A stretch of DNA of 64,000 nucleotides, taken from Paenibacillus sp. OV219. Its GTDB lineage: Bacteria; Bacillota; Bacilli; Paenibacillales; Paenibacillaceae. Position numbers and translations under genes: made by a program. Below the pieces are notes generated by a model. The model was not told where the DNA came from and made no database searches. It was given only the letters and a program-made list of their open reading frames with translations. The stretch is from assembly GCF_900110075.1 (NCBI RefSeq), contig NZ_FOCJ01000002.1, positions 1-64,000 on the forward strand. Reading direction: 5' to 3'. How positions within the stretch are numbered: position 1 is the first letter of the stretch; the number at the start of each line of letters is the position of its first letter. Shown here one piece after another: positions 24,469 to 37,646 of this stretch.

Positions 24469-25635
24469 ATGCCTGATGTTCCGCTCATTAGCGTCGTCAT
24501 TCCATGCTATAACTACGGACAATTTTTGGGAGAAACGATTGATTCTGTATTGAATTCGACGTTCCAAGACGTTGAAATCATTGTGGTCGATGACGGTTCG
24601 ACCGATCCGGCAACGATTGCCATGTTATCCGTCTTAACGAAGCCGAAAACCCGTGTCATCAAGCAGAAGAATCAAGGAGTGGCTGCGGCTAGAAATAGCG
24701 GTGTTTTAGCAGCGAGAGGCACTTATATTTTGCCGCTTGATTCAGACGATTTGATTCACCCGACGTTCTTGGAGAAAGCATTCTGGATTATGGAGCTCTT
24801 TCCGAAGGTCGGCTTTGTATCTCCATGGGTTAAGGCTTTCGGTACGGAGAATTGGGTCCATGACGCCCCTCAATACAATTTCTATACCCAGCTGTCTCAC
24901 AATATCACGTGCGGAACGTCCTTGTTTCGTAAGGAAGCCTGTATTCAAGCAGGAGGTTATAAATCCGGGTTTGTGGTCATGGGCTACGAGGACTGGGATT
25001 TCTGGATTTCGCTCGGCGAAAAGGGTTGGCACGGCTATCAAATTTTCGAAAGGCTTTTCTTGTATCGAAGGCATGGACGGTCCATGGTCCATGAAGCGAT
25101 CGATCACCATGATCAGCTGGTCGAGCAAATCAAGGCACGTCATCCGATGCTGTATCAAGAGGATTATATGAAAGCGCTGAAACGGAAGTGGGAGCTCTCA
25201 CCGCTGCTGGATATGAGCCCGCGTATCTTGAAGGGAAGCTCCTGGCATATTTATTCGACCAAACCGGTGTCCGCAAGGCTGCCGAAGTGGATGCTGATCG
25301 TGCCTCAGACAAGAAGAGACCGCCTGTCCGCCCGATGCTTGAATTTTATAGACGGTCTGCATGCCGACTACTATTCGGTCACCATGGTTGCTACCGAATA
25401 TATAACGGATTCGGATGTGGATGAGTTTAGCTGGTTGACGAGCGATGTTTTTCATCTTTCGCTGTACGTCCCCAAAATTGAACTGAAGCTTGACATCATG
25501 GAGAGATTAATTTCCAAACTTATCGTTACTCGCGGGATAGACCGCATTTTTCTGCTCGGATCACGCCAAGGTCATTATTTATTGCCCTATATTCAGAACG
25601 GGTTCCCGCGCATTCCGCTCGAAGTCATTGAATGA
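24469..25635 (+). CDS. family 2 glycosyltransferase with C-terminal extension
   Basis: A 388-residue protein. The GT-A domain is in residues 1-235: ISVVIPCYNYGQFLGETIDS, EIIVVDDGSTD, AAARNSGVLAARGTYILPLD with SDD as the DxD motif, and GYEDWDFWISLGEKGW as the acceptor side. The last 140 residues (from about WMLIVPQTRRDRLSARCLNF) look like a separate α/β domain, perhaps half of a GT-B fold. ATG 24469 has GGAGGT 12 nt upstream; another ATG nearby is in a different frame. It is the third gene of the operon. Confidence 0.86.
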   Translation: MPDVPLISVVIPCYNYGQFLGETIDSVLNSTFQDVEIIVVDDGSTDPATIAMLSVLTKPKTRVIKQKNQGVAAARNSGVLAARGTYILPLDSDDLIHPTFLEKAFWIMELFPKVGFVSPWVKAFGTENWVHDAPQYNFYTQLSHNITCGTSLFRKEACIQAGGYKSGFVVMGYEDWDFWISLGEKGWHGYQIFERLFLYRRHGRSMVHEAIDHHDQLVEQIKARHPMLYQEDYMKALKRKWELSPLLDMSPRILKGSSWHIYSTKPVSARLPKWMLIVPQTRRDRLSARCLNFIDGLHADYYSVTMVATEYITDSDVDEFSWLTSDVFHLSLYVPKIELKLDIMERLISKLIVTRGIDRIFLLGSRQGHYLLPYIQNGFPRIPLEVIE

Positions 25636-25648
25636 AAGGAAGATGGCC

Positions 25649-26377
25649 ATGGAGTACAGGGATAATCGATATTTTTCGAATGATTTCAGCTACGAACGTT
25701 ATCTTCTTACGACGGAAGAAGTCATGGGCTGCATCGATGACGCGGTAAGGGATGGCAAACCGTATTCGCTGTCCCGTTTCGGTCACGCCGAAATTGCCGA
25801 GCTGCGGATTTTTCCCGATTTTTATAATGGAATGACCTATTATCGCAGGTATAACGGCCTTGCCGGCCAGAACATTCGCTCGGAGCTGATCAAGGCTTTT
25901 ACTTCCGCGACGACAGCAGGCATTCTCCCAACCGGCGAGAACGCCTCAGGTGCGGAATATTCAAAAAGGGCGTTTCTGGATCTTGGCCTGGGCTTCTATA
26001 CCATTTGCTCGGCCTGGGTTACGCATCATATGACAAGACTCCCTTATTTCTGGCAGTGGATGCAGCAGTACCGTGTCATACTGGTTGGCCGTAGAGCCGC
26101 GGAGGCTGCGACAGTATTTCAAAGCAATGGCGTGACGGTTGTCGATACCGTGAACTTGGAAGGCTACGAACAGTTGGAGACGGCGTATGAGCAGCTGCGA
26201 GACAACAAGGAGTGGCAGATCGCGCTTATCGCGGCAGGCATTCCTGCGACGATTCTGGCTCCGCGCTTGGCGAGCAATACCGGCAAGGTAGCACTGGATT
26301 TCGGTCATGCGCTGGATTTGCTTATCGATGGCCAGGACGGATTTGATTTTGAAGCTTTAGTCAGGAACTTGAGGTGA
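25649..26377 (+). CDS. GT-D fold glycosyltransferase (DUF1792-like)
   Basis: A 242-residue protein with YSLSRFGHAEIAELRI near residue 36, the (S/T)RFG-type start of GT-D domains, and VILVGRRAAEAA and IALIAAGIPATILAPRLA near the end. GT-D enzymes, such as the third glycosyltransferase of streptococcal Fap1 glycosylation, extend O-glycans on surface adhesins. That would fit a role in glycosylating the repeat protein of this element. ATG 25649 is chosen with AAGGA 8 nt before it; TTG and ATG starts slightly upstream are possible. A paralogue lies at 28226. Confidence 0.75.
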   Translation: MEYRDNRYFSNDFSYERYLLTTEEVMGCIDDAVRDGKPYSLSRFGHAEIAELRIFPDFYNGMTYYRRYNGLAGQNIRSELIKAFTSATTAGILPTGENASGAEYSKRAFLDLGLGFYTICSAWVTHHMTRLPYFWQWMQQYRVILVGRRAAEAATVFQSNGVTVVDTVNLEGYEQLETAYEQLRDNKEWQIALIAAGIPATILAPRLASNTGKVALDFGHALDLLIDGQDGFDFEALVRNLR

Positions 26378-26383
26378 ATGCGA

Positions 26384-27178
26384 ATGGAGTCGGAAGTGAC
26401 GATAATTATCCCTACGTATAACGCAGGAGGTTTCTTGAAGGAAGCGATATTAACCGTATTTAGACAGACCTACGAGCATTGGAAGCTCATTGTGGTTGAT
26501 GATGCATCAACGGATGAAAGCATTGCGCTCGCAAAGCCGTATCTTGCGGATCCTCGCGTTACGTACATGTGCAACGAACGGAACGTCGGTCAATCGAAAA
26601 CGATGAATGTCGGTTTGGCAGCCGTCACAACGCCTTATGTCATCCAGCTGGATGCGGACGACTGGTTCTTTCCATACACGCTTGAGGTTTTGCTCGCCGA
26701 AGCCTGTAAGCAGCCAGAGTATGTCGGATTGATCAGCGGAAACATCAACTCCATTTCGATTAATCCGAGCGGCGGCTTATTTTTTAATATCGTAACGAAG
26801 AATCGCTCCTTCCGGGATAAGTATGATTTTCTGCTATCCAATATGTCGCAATGGCCCCGGTTTTACAGGACTTCCACGTTGAAAGCAATTGGCGGCTGGC
26901 CAACGGATGACCCTTATGAAGGCAGGTATATGGAAGACAAACGGGTACTGATGCGATTGATCGAGGTTAGTCATTTCCATTGGATTGACGTTCCGCTTTA
27001 TATTCACCGCCGGCATCACCACAATCAAACGAATTTAGTCGATATCTACCGCGAGATTACGGAATGGAATATACGCGATGCTCTGAAGCGCTGGGGAGAT
27101 GAATTTGAGCCTGTGTTCTTAAGACATAACGGTTGGATCAAAATCGTCGACTTGCAGCACAAATCGTTAAGCAATTGA
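26384..27178 (+). CDS. family 2 glycosyltransferase
   Basis: A 264-residue GT-A enzyme: VTIIIPTYNAGGFLKEAILT, KLIVVDDASTDESI, YVIQLDADDWFFPYTLEVLL (DADD metal site), and GRYMEDKRVLMRLIEVSHFH. ATG 26384 fits GAGG at 26371 best; ATG 26378 is also possible. It follows the GT-D gene directly and precedes galE by 20 bp. Confidence 0.88.
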   Translation: MESEVTIIIPTYNAGGFLKEAILTVFRQTYEHWKLIVVDDASTDESIALAKPYLADPRVTYMCNERNVGQSKTMNVGLAAVTTPYVIQLDADDWFFPYTLEVLLAEACKQPEYVGLISGNINSISINPSGGLFFNIVTKNRSFRDKYDFLLSNMSQWPRFYRTSTLKAIGGWPTDDPYEGRYMEDKRVLMRLIEVSHFHWIDVPLYIHRRHHHNQTNLVDIYREITEWNIRDALKRWGDEFEPVFLRHNGWIKIVDLQHKSLSN

Positions 27179-27198
27179 AAGGAAAAGGAGGGGATATC

Positions 27199-28212
27199 AT
27201 GTCGATCCTTCTGACCGGGGGAGCAGGCTTTATTGGGAGTCACACTTGTGTGGAGCTTCTGCATGCAGGCTACGACGTCATTGTGGTTGACAACTTGTCC
27301 AATAGTAATCCGGAATCTCTAAACCGCGTACAGGAAATCGCAGGCAAGCCGCTGCGATTTTACAATGTCGATTTACTGGACAGTGAGGAGCTAGGCAAAG
27401 TGTTCGCCGAGCATGAAATTGAAGCGGTGATCCATTTTGCCGGATTTAAGTCTGTGGAAGAATCTATAAGGAATCCTCTGAGCTATTACATTAACAATAT
27501 TACCGGGACGCTGATTCTTACGGATACCATGCTGAAGCACAATGTAAAGAAATTAGTATTCAGTTCTTCGGCTACCGTGTATGGGTATCCGGAGCAGATA
27601 CCGATCAAAGAGGAAGAGTCTCTTAAGGCTACTAACCCTTATGGGCGGACCAAGCAGATGATTGAAGCCCTGTTAAGGGATCTATCAGCTGCCGATCCAT
27701 CTTGGAGCATCTCTTTGCTTCGTTACTTTAATCCGGTAGGAGCTCACCCAAGCGGGTATATAGGAGAGGATCCAAGAGGCGTACCTAATAATATCATGCC
27801 GTATCTTACCCAAGTTGCGGTAGGCAAGCTTCAAACACTGCGCGTGTTCGGCTGTGATTATCCGACTGCGGACGGCACGGGGGTCAGGGATTATATCCAT
27901 GTGGTTGATCTTGCCCGGGGCCATTTGAAAGCTTTGGAACGTTCGCTGCATACGGAAGGAATAGCGGCGTATAACCTGGGGACGGGAACAGGGTATAGCG
28001 TACTCCAGCTCGTGCATACGTTTGAGAAGATTGCAGGCTGCAATGTGCCTTATCAGTTGGTGGACCGTCGGCCTGGCGATGTGGCTGTCAGTTATGCGGA
28101 CCCGCGGAAGGCCGAACAAGAACTCGGCTGGAAGGCTGAGAAGGATTTGGAGGCGATGTGCGCAGACGCTTGGCGCTGGCAGTCCCTCAATCCTGGAGGA
28201 TATGCATCGTGA
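27199..28212 (+). CDS. galE: UDP-glucose 4-epimerase
   Basis: A 337-residue enzyme with the full GalE set: LLTGGAGFIGSHTCVELL, VDNLSNSNPESL, IHFAGFKSVEES, SSSATVYG, catalytic YGRTK, LLRYFNPVGAHPSG, VFGCDYPTADGTGVRDYIHV and GTGTGYSVLQLV. It interconverts UDP-glucose and UDP-galactose (or the N-acetyl forms) and so provides donors to the neighbouring transferases. ATG 27199 follows GGAGGGG. As part of a glycan operon it is likely a dedicated copy, with another galE elsewhere in the genome (inference). Confidence 0.94.
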   Translation: MSILLTGGAGFIGSHTCVELLHAGYDVIVVDNLSNSNPESLNRVQEIAGKPLRFYNVDLLDSEELGKVFAEHEIEAVIHFAGFKSVEESIRNPLSYYINNITGTLILTDTMLKHNVKKLVFSSSATVYGYPEQIPIKEEESLKATNPYGRTKQMIEALLRDLSAADPSWSISLLRYFNPVGAHPSGYIGEDPRGVPNNIMPYLTQVAVGKLQTLRVFGCDYPTADGTGVRDYIHVVDLARGHLKALERSLHTEGIAAYNLGTGTGYSVLQLVHTFEKIAGCNVPYQLVDRRPGDVAVSYADPRKAEQELGWKAEKDLEAMCADAWRWQSLNPGGYAS

Positions 28213-28225
28213 GGGGGGCAAATGA

Positions 28226-28993
28226 TTGGCATATCAAGAACTGACTACCGGGCAAGTCTTGGATCGAATCCTCTATTCGCTTGACAGGCGGTTGCCGCTC
28301 TCCGTCGTCTCCGTAGGGGTGACTGAAACGCATGTACTCGCTCAATATGAGGTTTATTCGGAAGAACAATTTATGAACCATCCGGAAGCACATGTTGCGA
28401 ATTACTCTAAAGTAACGAGAGGACATCAGCATCGCGGGATCACGTTTCCAAACATAGAGGCTCGCGATGCCACGTTAGAAGCGGTGGAAAATGCGGATAT
28501 AGTCGGAATCAACATTCGGGTATCAAGGTCAGGGGAGTTCACCAGAAAAGTATTCGATTTCTATGGCATAGCTCCGCAGTTCGTATTTGAAGCTTATACC
28601 AGACGAGTCATGATGATTTCTAGGCAACAGAAATTCCATGACATGTTAAAAAACAGAAAGATCGCCATCGTGTGCGGCTACGCGGACGAAGTAAAGAAAG
28701 CCTTGGAAAACCAGTTGCAAGCTACGTTGAATTTTCAAATTACGGGTATGATCAAAATCGAGAGATATGAGGATATTCCCAGGGTAAAGCAAGAGATAAG
28801 CGCATGCGAATTTGATTTGTGTTTGCTTGCTGCCGGTACTAGTGCAGTCATTTTAGCTCCGTATATAGCACGAGAACTAGGAAAAGTTGCGTTTGATCTC
28901 GGCCAAGGCATGGAAACGTTAATCACCGGCCAAATCGAAGGGGAGGAGTGGCTCTCAACACAAGTAGAATTAGCTAAACTCTTGGAAATGTAA
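28226..28993 (+). CDS. GT-D fold glycosyltransferase, paralogue
   Basis: A 255-residue protein, likely started by TTG 28226 with GGGGGG about 8 nt upstream. It aligns with the gene at 25649: LSVVSVGVTETHVLAQYEVY, KIAIVCGYADEV, LCLLAAGTSAVILAPYIARE and a closing VAFDLGQGMETLITG, against VALDFGHALDLLIDG in the other. The (S/T)RFG start is changed here to SVGVTE, so activity may differ. It is the last gene of the glycan operon, before a terminator. Confidence 0.7.
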   Translation: MAYQELTTGQVLDRILYSLDRRLPLSVVSVGVTETHVLAQYEVYSEEQFMNHPEAHVANYSKVTRGHQHRGITFPNIEARDATLEAVENADIVGINIRVSRSGEFTRKVFDFYGIAPQFVFEAYTRRVMMISRQQKFHDMLKNRKIAIVCGYADEVKKALENQLQATLNFQITGMIKIERYEDIPRVKQEISACEFDLCLLAAGTSAVILAPYIARELGKVAFDLGQGMETLITGQIEGEEWLSTQVELAKLLEM

Positions 28994-29001
28994 GCCTTGC
29001 T

Positions 29002-29045
29002 GCCGGCCGACACCGGTCTGTATTCGGTCGCCGGTTGTTTTATTC
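29002..29045 (+). terminator. terminator of the glycan operon
   Basis: Imperfect stem CCGGCCGACACCG / CGGTCGCCGG, then TTGTTTTATT. It separates the glycan operon from the csf operon. Confidence 0.6.
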
Positions 29046-29140
29046 TATAAACGGAACGTTCTCAAGATTGAATTGAGGACGGCGAATTAATGTCATGTTA
29101 AGTTTTTATCCCGAGTATTCTATACGGGAGGGATTCTCGA

Positions 29141-29835
29141 ATGGATAATGAGACTCCAACTTGCTTATCCCGCCTCGTATTTGACATCTTCAGAAATGCG
29201 GACTTGGAGCGGCGGCTGCGTCTGACATCTCCTCATGAAGAAGAAGTATGCGCTTATTGTGGAAACCGTTTTGATTTCATGGTGCCAATGAAGCAGTTGG
29301 AGCTGTCACGTTATACCGATTGGCATCTGCATCAAGTCCGAACAAGCGAATCGTTTTGCCTGCCTTGCATAACCGTTCTCCGAACGGACGATTTCCGGCG
29401 GAAAGCTGTCATTGCCGAAGCGCGAGCGGTCCAATTCTTGACAATGGCAGAGCCTCGCGACAGAGAGTCGCTCATCCAGTCGCTTTTTTATTCGCCCCCA
29501 TCCACACCTTTTGCAATCAGTATTCCATCCGACTACCGGAAACACATTATGCTGCGCGCAAAGCTGAACTATGATCGGTCACAGTTTTACGTGCAATTCG
29601 GCGAACAATCCGTTTTGCTAATACCGGATTTACACCGAAACGTATATGAGTCGGTAAGGCTGCTCAAGCAAGCCGGCATATCCGCCGTTCAAATTGAAAG
29701 AGGCACCTATGCACAATGTTATCTTCAAAACAACGAATCCTTCCTTTCGTCAATTCGACCATCGCCTTTATTATCGCTTGTACTGGAATTAACGAAGTCG
29801 AGCCAAGCGAATTCGGAGGGGCAGGGGGGATCGGC

Positions 29836-29848
<13 letters not shown>
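29141..29848 (+). CDS. csf1: Csf1-like (Cas8-type) subunit of a type IV CRISPR-Cas module
   Basis: A 235-residue protein with a four-cysteine zinc finger: C37-x2-C40 (VCAYCGNRF) and C73-x2-C76 (SFCLPCITV), the hallmark of Csf1. Its central part (YSPPSTPFAISIPSDYRKH, then the LNYDRSQFYVQFG region) also follows the Csf1 pattern of a PP-x-PF strand and a KH-x8-LS/YDR segment. Csf1 is the large-subunit equivalent of the type IV effector. GGAGGG precedes ATG 29141. It is the first gene of an operon ending at 37548; its last 13 bases overlap the next gene. Confidence 0.75.
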
Positions 29849-33029
<3,181 letters not shown>

Positions 33030-33050
33030 ATATCAGCCTAAGATCAATGA

Positions 33051-33722
<672 letters not shown>

Positions 33723-33860
33723 TGGACTTGCGGTGCATGTATGCAGGAGCGCAAATTTTTTACGGCAAATAGCATATGTGTTGGCGTTCAAGAACTGGGA
33801 ACGGATTACATATCCTTAAGGTGATACAGATGCTGATATGGCAGCTAAGGATGTGTTGTC

Positions 33861-34655
33861 TTGATCGCGAATACGATCTTGCTGTTGAGAAACAGGCGGG
33901 GTTGCATGGACCGCAACGTCTATCCAAACTACATTCATGGATGGGTGTACAACGAAATCAGCCATACTCCGGTCGGCCGTTACTATCATGAAGCGCAGAA
34001 ATCCCCGTTCGCGATTAAGGAGATTCAGATGAATCGCAATGGTTCGCTGATGATCCATTTCGTTTTTTTTGATATAAAGGTGATGCTGATATTCTTTCGT
34101 CATGTTGAGAAGGGGAAGGAAGTTCGGTTAGGCCAGGACTATTATATGGTGGATGACGTCGTCTTGCACCATGACGATCACCCGAAGGCGGGAGTTGTCA
34201 GCTATGATATCTTTTACAGCCTTCCTATTGCCGAAAGTATAGAGATAAACTTTCAATATACGGCTTTCAACAGCGGACGCCAAACGGTGACGCTGCCGTT
34301 CCCGGACAAAATCGTGAACAGTCTGCTGAGCAAATGGAATGAAGCCGCACCTGAATCGATCGAATCGACCATGGAGTATAGAAAGCGCCTGGCATCCGGC
34401 CTGTTGATTACCTCCCATCACATTCATTCCGTGTCCTATCCGATCCGCAAGGAAGTTAGCTTGAACACCTTTTCCGGAAAAGCGGTATTTCGTAATGTGC
34501 ATCAGGTTGGCGACCTGAGGGGAGTTCTTAATCAACTGCTTCTTTTTTCGCACTATTCCGGTGTCGGCTGGAAATGTTCATTCGGTATGGGACGCGTGAA
34601 TCTGGCCCCTCACTCGCTGAAGCAAGCATTCGGGGGGAGGAGGCTGTTTCTATGA
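33861..34655 (+). CDS. cas6: Cas6-like CRISPR RNA endonuclease
   Basis: A 264-residue RAMP protein. The C-terminus has the Cas6 glycine-rich loop GVGWKCSFGMGRVNLAP (about 234-250) and the N-terminus the β1-helix pattern (NTILLLRNRRGC, PNYIHGWVYNEI, SPFAIKEI). TTG 33861 is chosen because it keeps the first β strand and has TAAGGA 10 nt upstream; ATG 33906 would remove it. Cas6 cuts CRISPR transcripts within repeats and often stays on the guide. The likely general-base His is not certain (several His near residue 30 and the HHIHSV region). Its stop overlaps the csf3 start. Confidence 0.75.
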   Translation: MIANTILLLRNRRGCMDRNVYPNYIHGWVYNEISHTPVGRYYHEAQKSPFAIKEIQMNRNGSLMIHFVFFDIKVMLIFFRHVEKGKEVRLGQDYYMVDDVVLHHDDHPKAGVVSYDIFYSLPIAESIEINFQYTAFNSGRQTVTLPFPDKIVNSLLSKWNEAAPESIESTMEYRKRLASGLLITSHHIHSVSYPIRKEVSLNTFSGKAVFRNVHQVGDLRGVLNQLLLFSHYSGVGWKCSFGMGRVNLAPHSLKQAFGGRRLFL

Positions 34656-35413
34656 TCAGCTACAAAAACCTTCAGATTACATTTACGTTATGCTCGGAAA
34701 TGATTATTCCCGACTACCCGATTGGATTTGATGCGCTGCTAATGAAGGCATTAACTTTGAAGGAGAACCTCTCGCTAGAACAAGGCAAGGGGATTTCCCA
34801 TTCGCCGGAACTGCCGATTGAACGTCATCAAGGCTCTTCCTTGTATTTGGCCAGCGTAGGGTTCATTCGTTCAGAGGGGCGAAATGTTCAATTTTATACG
34901 AAACGCTATTCTGGCGACCTTCCCCATGACCTTGATTTGAGCGGAGGCTATTTCAAGGCGTACCACCGAAACATCTATACACTGGCTTGCCAAGTGGAAG
35001 TCACGTTCTATTGCCGGGGAGTACCGTCTGCGATCCAGGAACTGACTGGCTTTATCCCTGCTTTAGGAGCGAAACGCTCACAAGGGTATGGAAAGGTGGC
35101 ACGCGTGCATGTTGAAGAAATCAAGGAGGACAAGAGCTGGATTTATCGAAATGAACCGATGAGGGCAATTCCCATCCGGTATTACGAGGACAAATTACAC
35201 CATTGGTATTACGCATTTACATCGCCGATTCCCCCAGGTTTTGCTCCGGAATTAAAGGAAGTTTGTTACTTGCCGCGCCCGAGTTCATGGCTGAGCATTG
35301 CCGCTGACAGCGGTATGGTGCAAGGAAAGCAGCATGCAGAATCAAGAGGTTCCGCATCCTTTAAGAAAAAGAAAAGTTTGCGAACTATTTGGCATGAACG
35401 GAGCACAGAATGA
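34652..35413 (+). CDS. csf3: Csf3-like (Cas5-type) subunit
   Basis: A 253-residue RAMP protein. PIGFDALLMKALTLKENLSL near the N-terminus is the Csf3 type 'lhfDaLLa' pattern, with SSLYLASVGFIRSEG after it. The G-rich loop PALGAKRSQGYGKVARVHVE sits at about 137-156. Csf3 caps the 5' handle of the guide in type IV effectors. GGGGGAGGAGG lies 9 nt upstream of ATG 34652. It overlaps both neighbours by 4 bp (ATGA), so cas6, csf3 and the helicase are translated as a block. Confidence 0.75.
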   Translation: MISYKNLQITFTLCSEMIIPDYPIGFDALLMKALTLKENLSLEQGKGISHSPELPIERHQGSSLYLASVGFIRSEGRNVQFYTKRYSGDLPHDLDLSGGYFKAYHRNIYTLACQVEVTFYCRGVPSAIQELTGFIPALGAKRSQGYGKVARVHVEEIKEDKSWIYRNEPMRAIPIRYYEDKLHHWYYAFTSPIPPGFAPELKEVCYLPRPSSWLSIAADSGMVQGKQHAESRGSASFKKKKSLRTIWHERSTE

Positions 35414-37548
35414 AGGATAACCATAGCTACTCAGGACGTCTGATGAAGATCAAATCCAGGGGGCAGGAGAAGGCAGGCTGGTTTCAGCCCGATCAGGGTT
35501 CGCCGTTCCGTATCCGTGCAAGAGCGCTTCCGACTGTTTTCCAGAATCTTTCCATAGAGGGACTGTACACAACGGAGCATACATTTATCATCACTCGTTA
35601 CCGTCTCCTTGCATCTATCTCCGAGTTGCTCCCAAGTCATTTCGCCTCTCGACATCCCACTGCTTTTCAACGCATGCAATCTCATCTTGACGAAAATATC
35701 CGGACACTGATCGAGCAACCGGAGTTGTTGGACCGATGGACGGTCGGTGACAAACAGGCATGTGATCTTATAAAGAATACTCTGATTGTGCAATACACCG
35801 TGCCGAATCTTCTTAATTTTCTGCAACGGTTCGAGCTTTCACGTAAAATGCTTCACGAGATCTGCGAATTATTGGGCTTTACGGCCATTGATTTGATCGA
35901 AGGGCAGCCGTACTTATTGAACCGCGTCCCATCCATTCCCTTCCGGGTTGCCGATATGCTTGCGCTGGAAGCGGGAATCGCGGCGAACAGCCCCTACCGG
36001 ATCGGCGCAGCCGTCCAGTATGTGTATATGCAGTATTTAAACGGTGGAAACAGCTACATTAACGCGGCCGAATTCGAGAATAGAGTCAATGCGTTATTGG
36101 GGAAGTCATTGCCGAAGGATAAAATCCGCCTCGAAATCGAACGATTCGCGCAGGAGCAGGATCATGAGCTCATTTGCAGAGGGAATCTATATTTTGACCG
36201 GCACTTATACTTTGCGGAAATTCAAATTGCACAGCGTTTAGCCGACTTGATTTCGTGCCCTACGTCGAAGCCGGGAAGTTTAAGCAGCACGATTCGGTCC
36301 TTGATTAGCGAAGGCCGACTTCCTGATCTGGATCGGGATCAACATAGGGGGATCGAACAATTTTTCGATCATCCGGTTCTACTGGTACGCGGAGAAGCAG
36401 GCACGGGGAAAAGCAGTTGGATTGCGTATCTGCTTATTGTATTACAGATCCTGCTGCCGGGGATTCAGATCAAGCTGGCTGCGCCTACAGGAAAAGCTGC
36501 GAGACAGTTGGAAGTGGTGACCGGTTATCCGGCGCAGACTATTCATTCGCTGCTGGGGAAGGGAAGAGAGAAAAACAGCCGTATTTGGTATCACTATAAG
36601 AGGAATCCGCTGAATGCGGACGTGTTAATTATTGACGAAGCCAGCATGGTCAACGAATATCTATGGCGCGACTTGCTATGGTCTGTGGAGCGGGGGACGC
36701 GGTTGGTCTTTGTAGGCGATCCGAACCAGTTGGAACCGATCGGTCCGGGACGGCCGTTCCTGGATATGATTTCTCTCGGATTCCCGACAGTCACATTAAA
36801 ACGAAATTACAGGAACGACAGCGCGATCCTCTCATTGGCACGAGCCGTCCTTCTGGGTGAAGTAGATTACTCGCAATTGGAAGTGGCAGGCATCAGGATG
36901 ATTCCTACTGAAACCGTAGAGGAAACCAAAGAAACCATCGTCCGGATGTATCAGGATAATGCGAAGCAGTATCCGGTCATTACGATGTACAGGGAACAAT
37001 ACAGTCTCGGCACGGACCGTCTGAACGAATATATGAAGCAGCGAATCAACCCGGTGCACATGGCTGAAGGAATGGGAGCAGGAGATCCGGTCATTCAAAT
37101 GACTAATACGTCAAGAGCAGACAATGGTGAAGTAGGAATGATTCGGTTCTTTAATCCAACCCAAAGCAGCTGTATTTTTTTTGAACCGGATAAAGAAGTT
37201 CTCTATACATTTCCGGAGCTAATGAGTGAGATGGAGCTTGCATATGCCATCACAACGGCTAAGACACAAGGTAGTCAGTACGAAGGAGTCATTATTCCGT
37301 TAACAGACATCGGCCTTGAAATCCCGCATCGACAAACCATGTGGTATAAAAATTCATTATATACGGCGCTGACGAGAGCCCGGAAAGAGCTAGTTCTTAT
37401 CGGTGACCCCCATATTCTGATCAACGGGGCTAGGCGTAAAGGCTTGGCGCGTAAAACGATGCTAGTAAAACGAATAAAGCATGTATTCAAAGGAACCGGG
37501 ATACTCCCGGACACCAATCCCCCTGCCAAAGGGATGACAGACAATTAA
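35410..37548 (+). CDS. RecD2-like superfamily 1 helicase of the type IV module
   Basis: A 712-residue SF1B helicase. An N-terminal OB and helical region (IPFRVADMLALEAGIAANSP is the RecD2 HhH-like part) precedes the motor: Walker A GEAGTGKSSW (about 328), APTGKAAR, Walker B LIIDEASM (D409), VGDPNQLEPIGPGRP (about 436), LKRNYRND and YTALTRARKELVLIGD (about 651). RecD2 unwinds duplex DNA 5' to 3'. In type IV-D CRISPR systems a RecD-family helicase replaces the DinG (Csf4) of type IV-A. Its ATG overlaps the csf3 stop. It ends the operon; a hairpin and terminator follow. Confidence 0.88.
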   Translation: MKDNHSYSGRLMKIKSRGQEKAGWFQPDQGSPFRIRARALPTVFQNLSIEGLYTTEHTFIITRYRLLASISELLPSHFASRHPTAFQRMQSHLDENIRTLIEQPELLDRWTVGDKQACDLIKNTLIVQYTVPNLLNFLQRFELSRKMLHEICELLGFTAIDLIEGQPYLLNRVPSIPFRVADMLALEAGIAANSPYRIGAAVQYVYMQYLNGGNSYINAAEFENRVNALLGKSLPKDKIRLEIERFAQEQDHELICRGNLYFDRHLYFAEIQIAQRLADLISCPTSKPGSLSSTIRSLISEGRLPDLDRDQHRGIEQFFDHPVLLVRGEAGTGKSSWIAYLLIVLQILLPGIQIKLAAPTGKAARQLEVVTGYPAQTIHSLLGKGREKNSRIWYHYKRNPLNADVLIIDEASMVNEYLWRDLLWSVERGTRLVFVGDPNQLEPIGPGRPFLDMISLGFPTVTLKRNYRNDSAILSLARAVLLGEVDYSQLEVAGIRMIPTETVEETKETIVRMYQDNAKQYPVITMYREQYSLGTDRLNEYMKQRINPVHMAEGMGAGDPVIQMTNTSRADNGEVGMIRFFNPTQSSCIFFEPDKEVLYTFPELMSEMELAYAITTAKTQGSQYEGVIIPLTDIGLEIPHRQTMWYKNSLYTALTRARKELVLIGDPHILINGARRKGLARKTMLVKRIKHVFKGTGILPDTNPPAKGMTDN

Positions 37549-37570
37549 AACTGGAGAAGGTTCAATCTCG

Positions 37571-37600
37571 GTTCCAATTCCCTGCTATAAGGGATGGTTT
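37571..37600. other. lone CRISPR-repeat-like hairpin sequence
   Basis: GTTCCAATTCCCTGCTATAA followed by GGGATGGTTT: a GTT start, a CCCT/AGGG stem and A/T-rich ends, which is repeat-like. It occurs once right after the helicase gene, and I find no second copy, so it is not an array. It may be a relic or just a small hairpin. Confidence 0.2.
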
Positions 37601-37609
37601 TATTTCATG

Positions 37610-37646
37610 GACGCCAGCTGAAGTCATTTCGGCCGGTTTTTTTTTG
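37610..37646 (+). terminator. terminator of the csf operon
   Basis: Imperfect stem CCAGCTGAAG / TTTCGGCCGG (one mismatch, one wobble) with a run of nine T. The remaining gap to 37842 is A/T-rich and holds the promoter region of the next gene. Confidence 0.6.

Noticed and set aside
33776-33991. 71-aa frame between the ComA-like regulator and cas6 as a ComX-like signal peptide
   Set aside because: It overlaps cas6, has no ribosome site, and lacks the ComX C-terminal Trp context; no ComQ is present.
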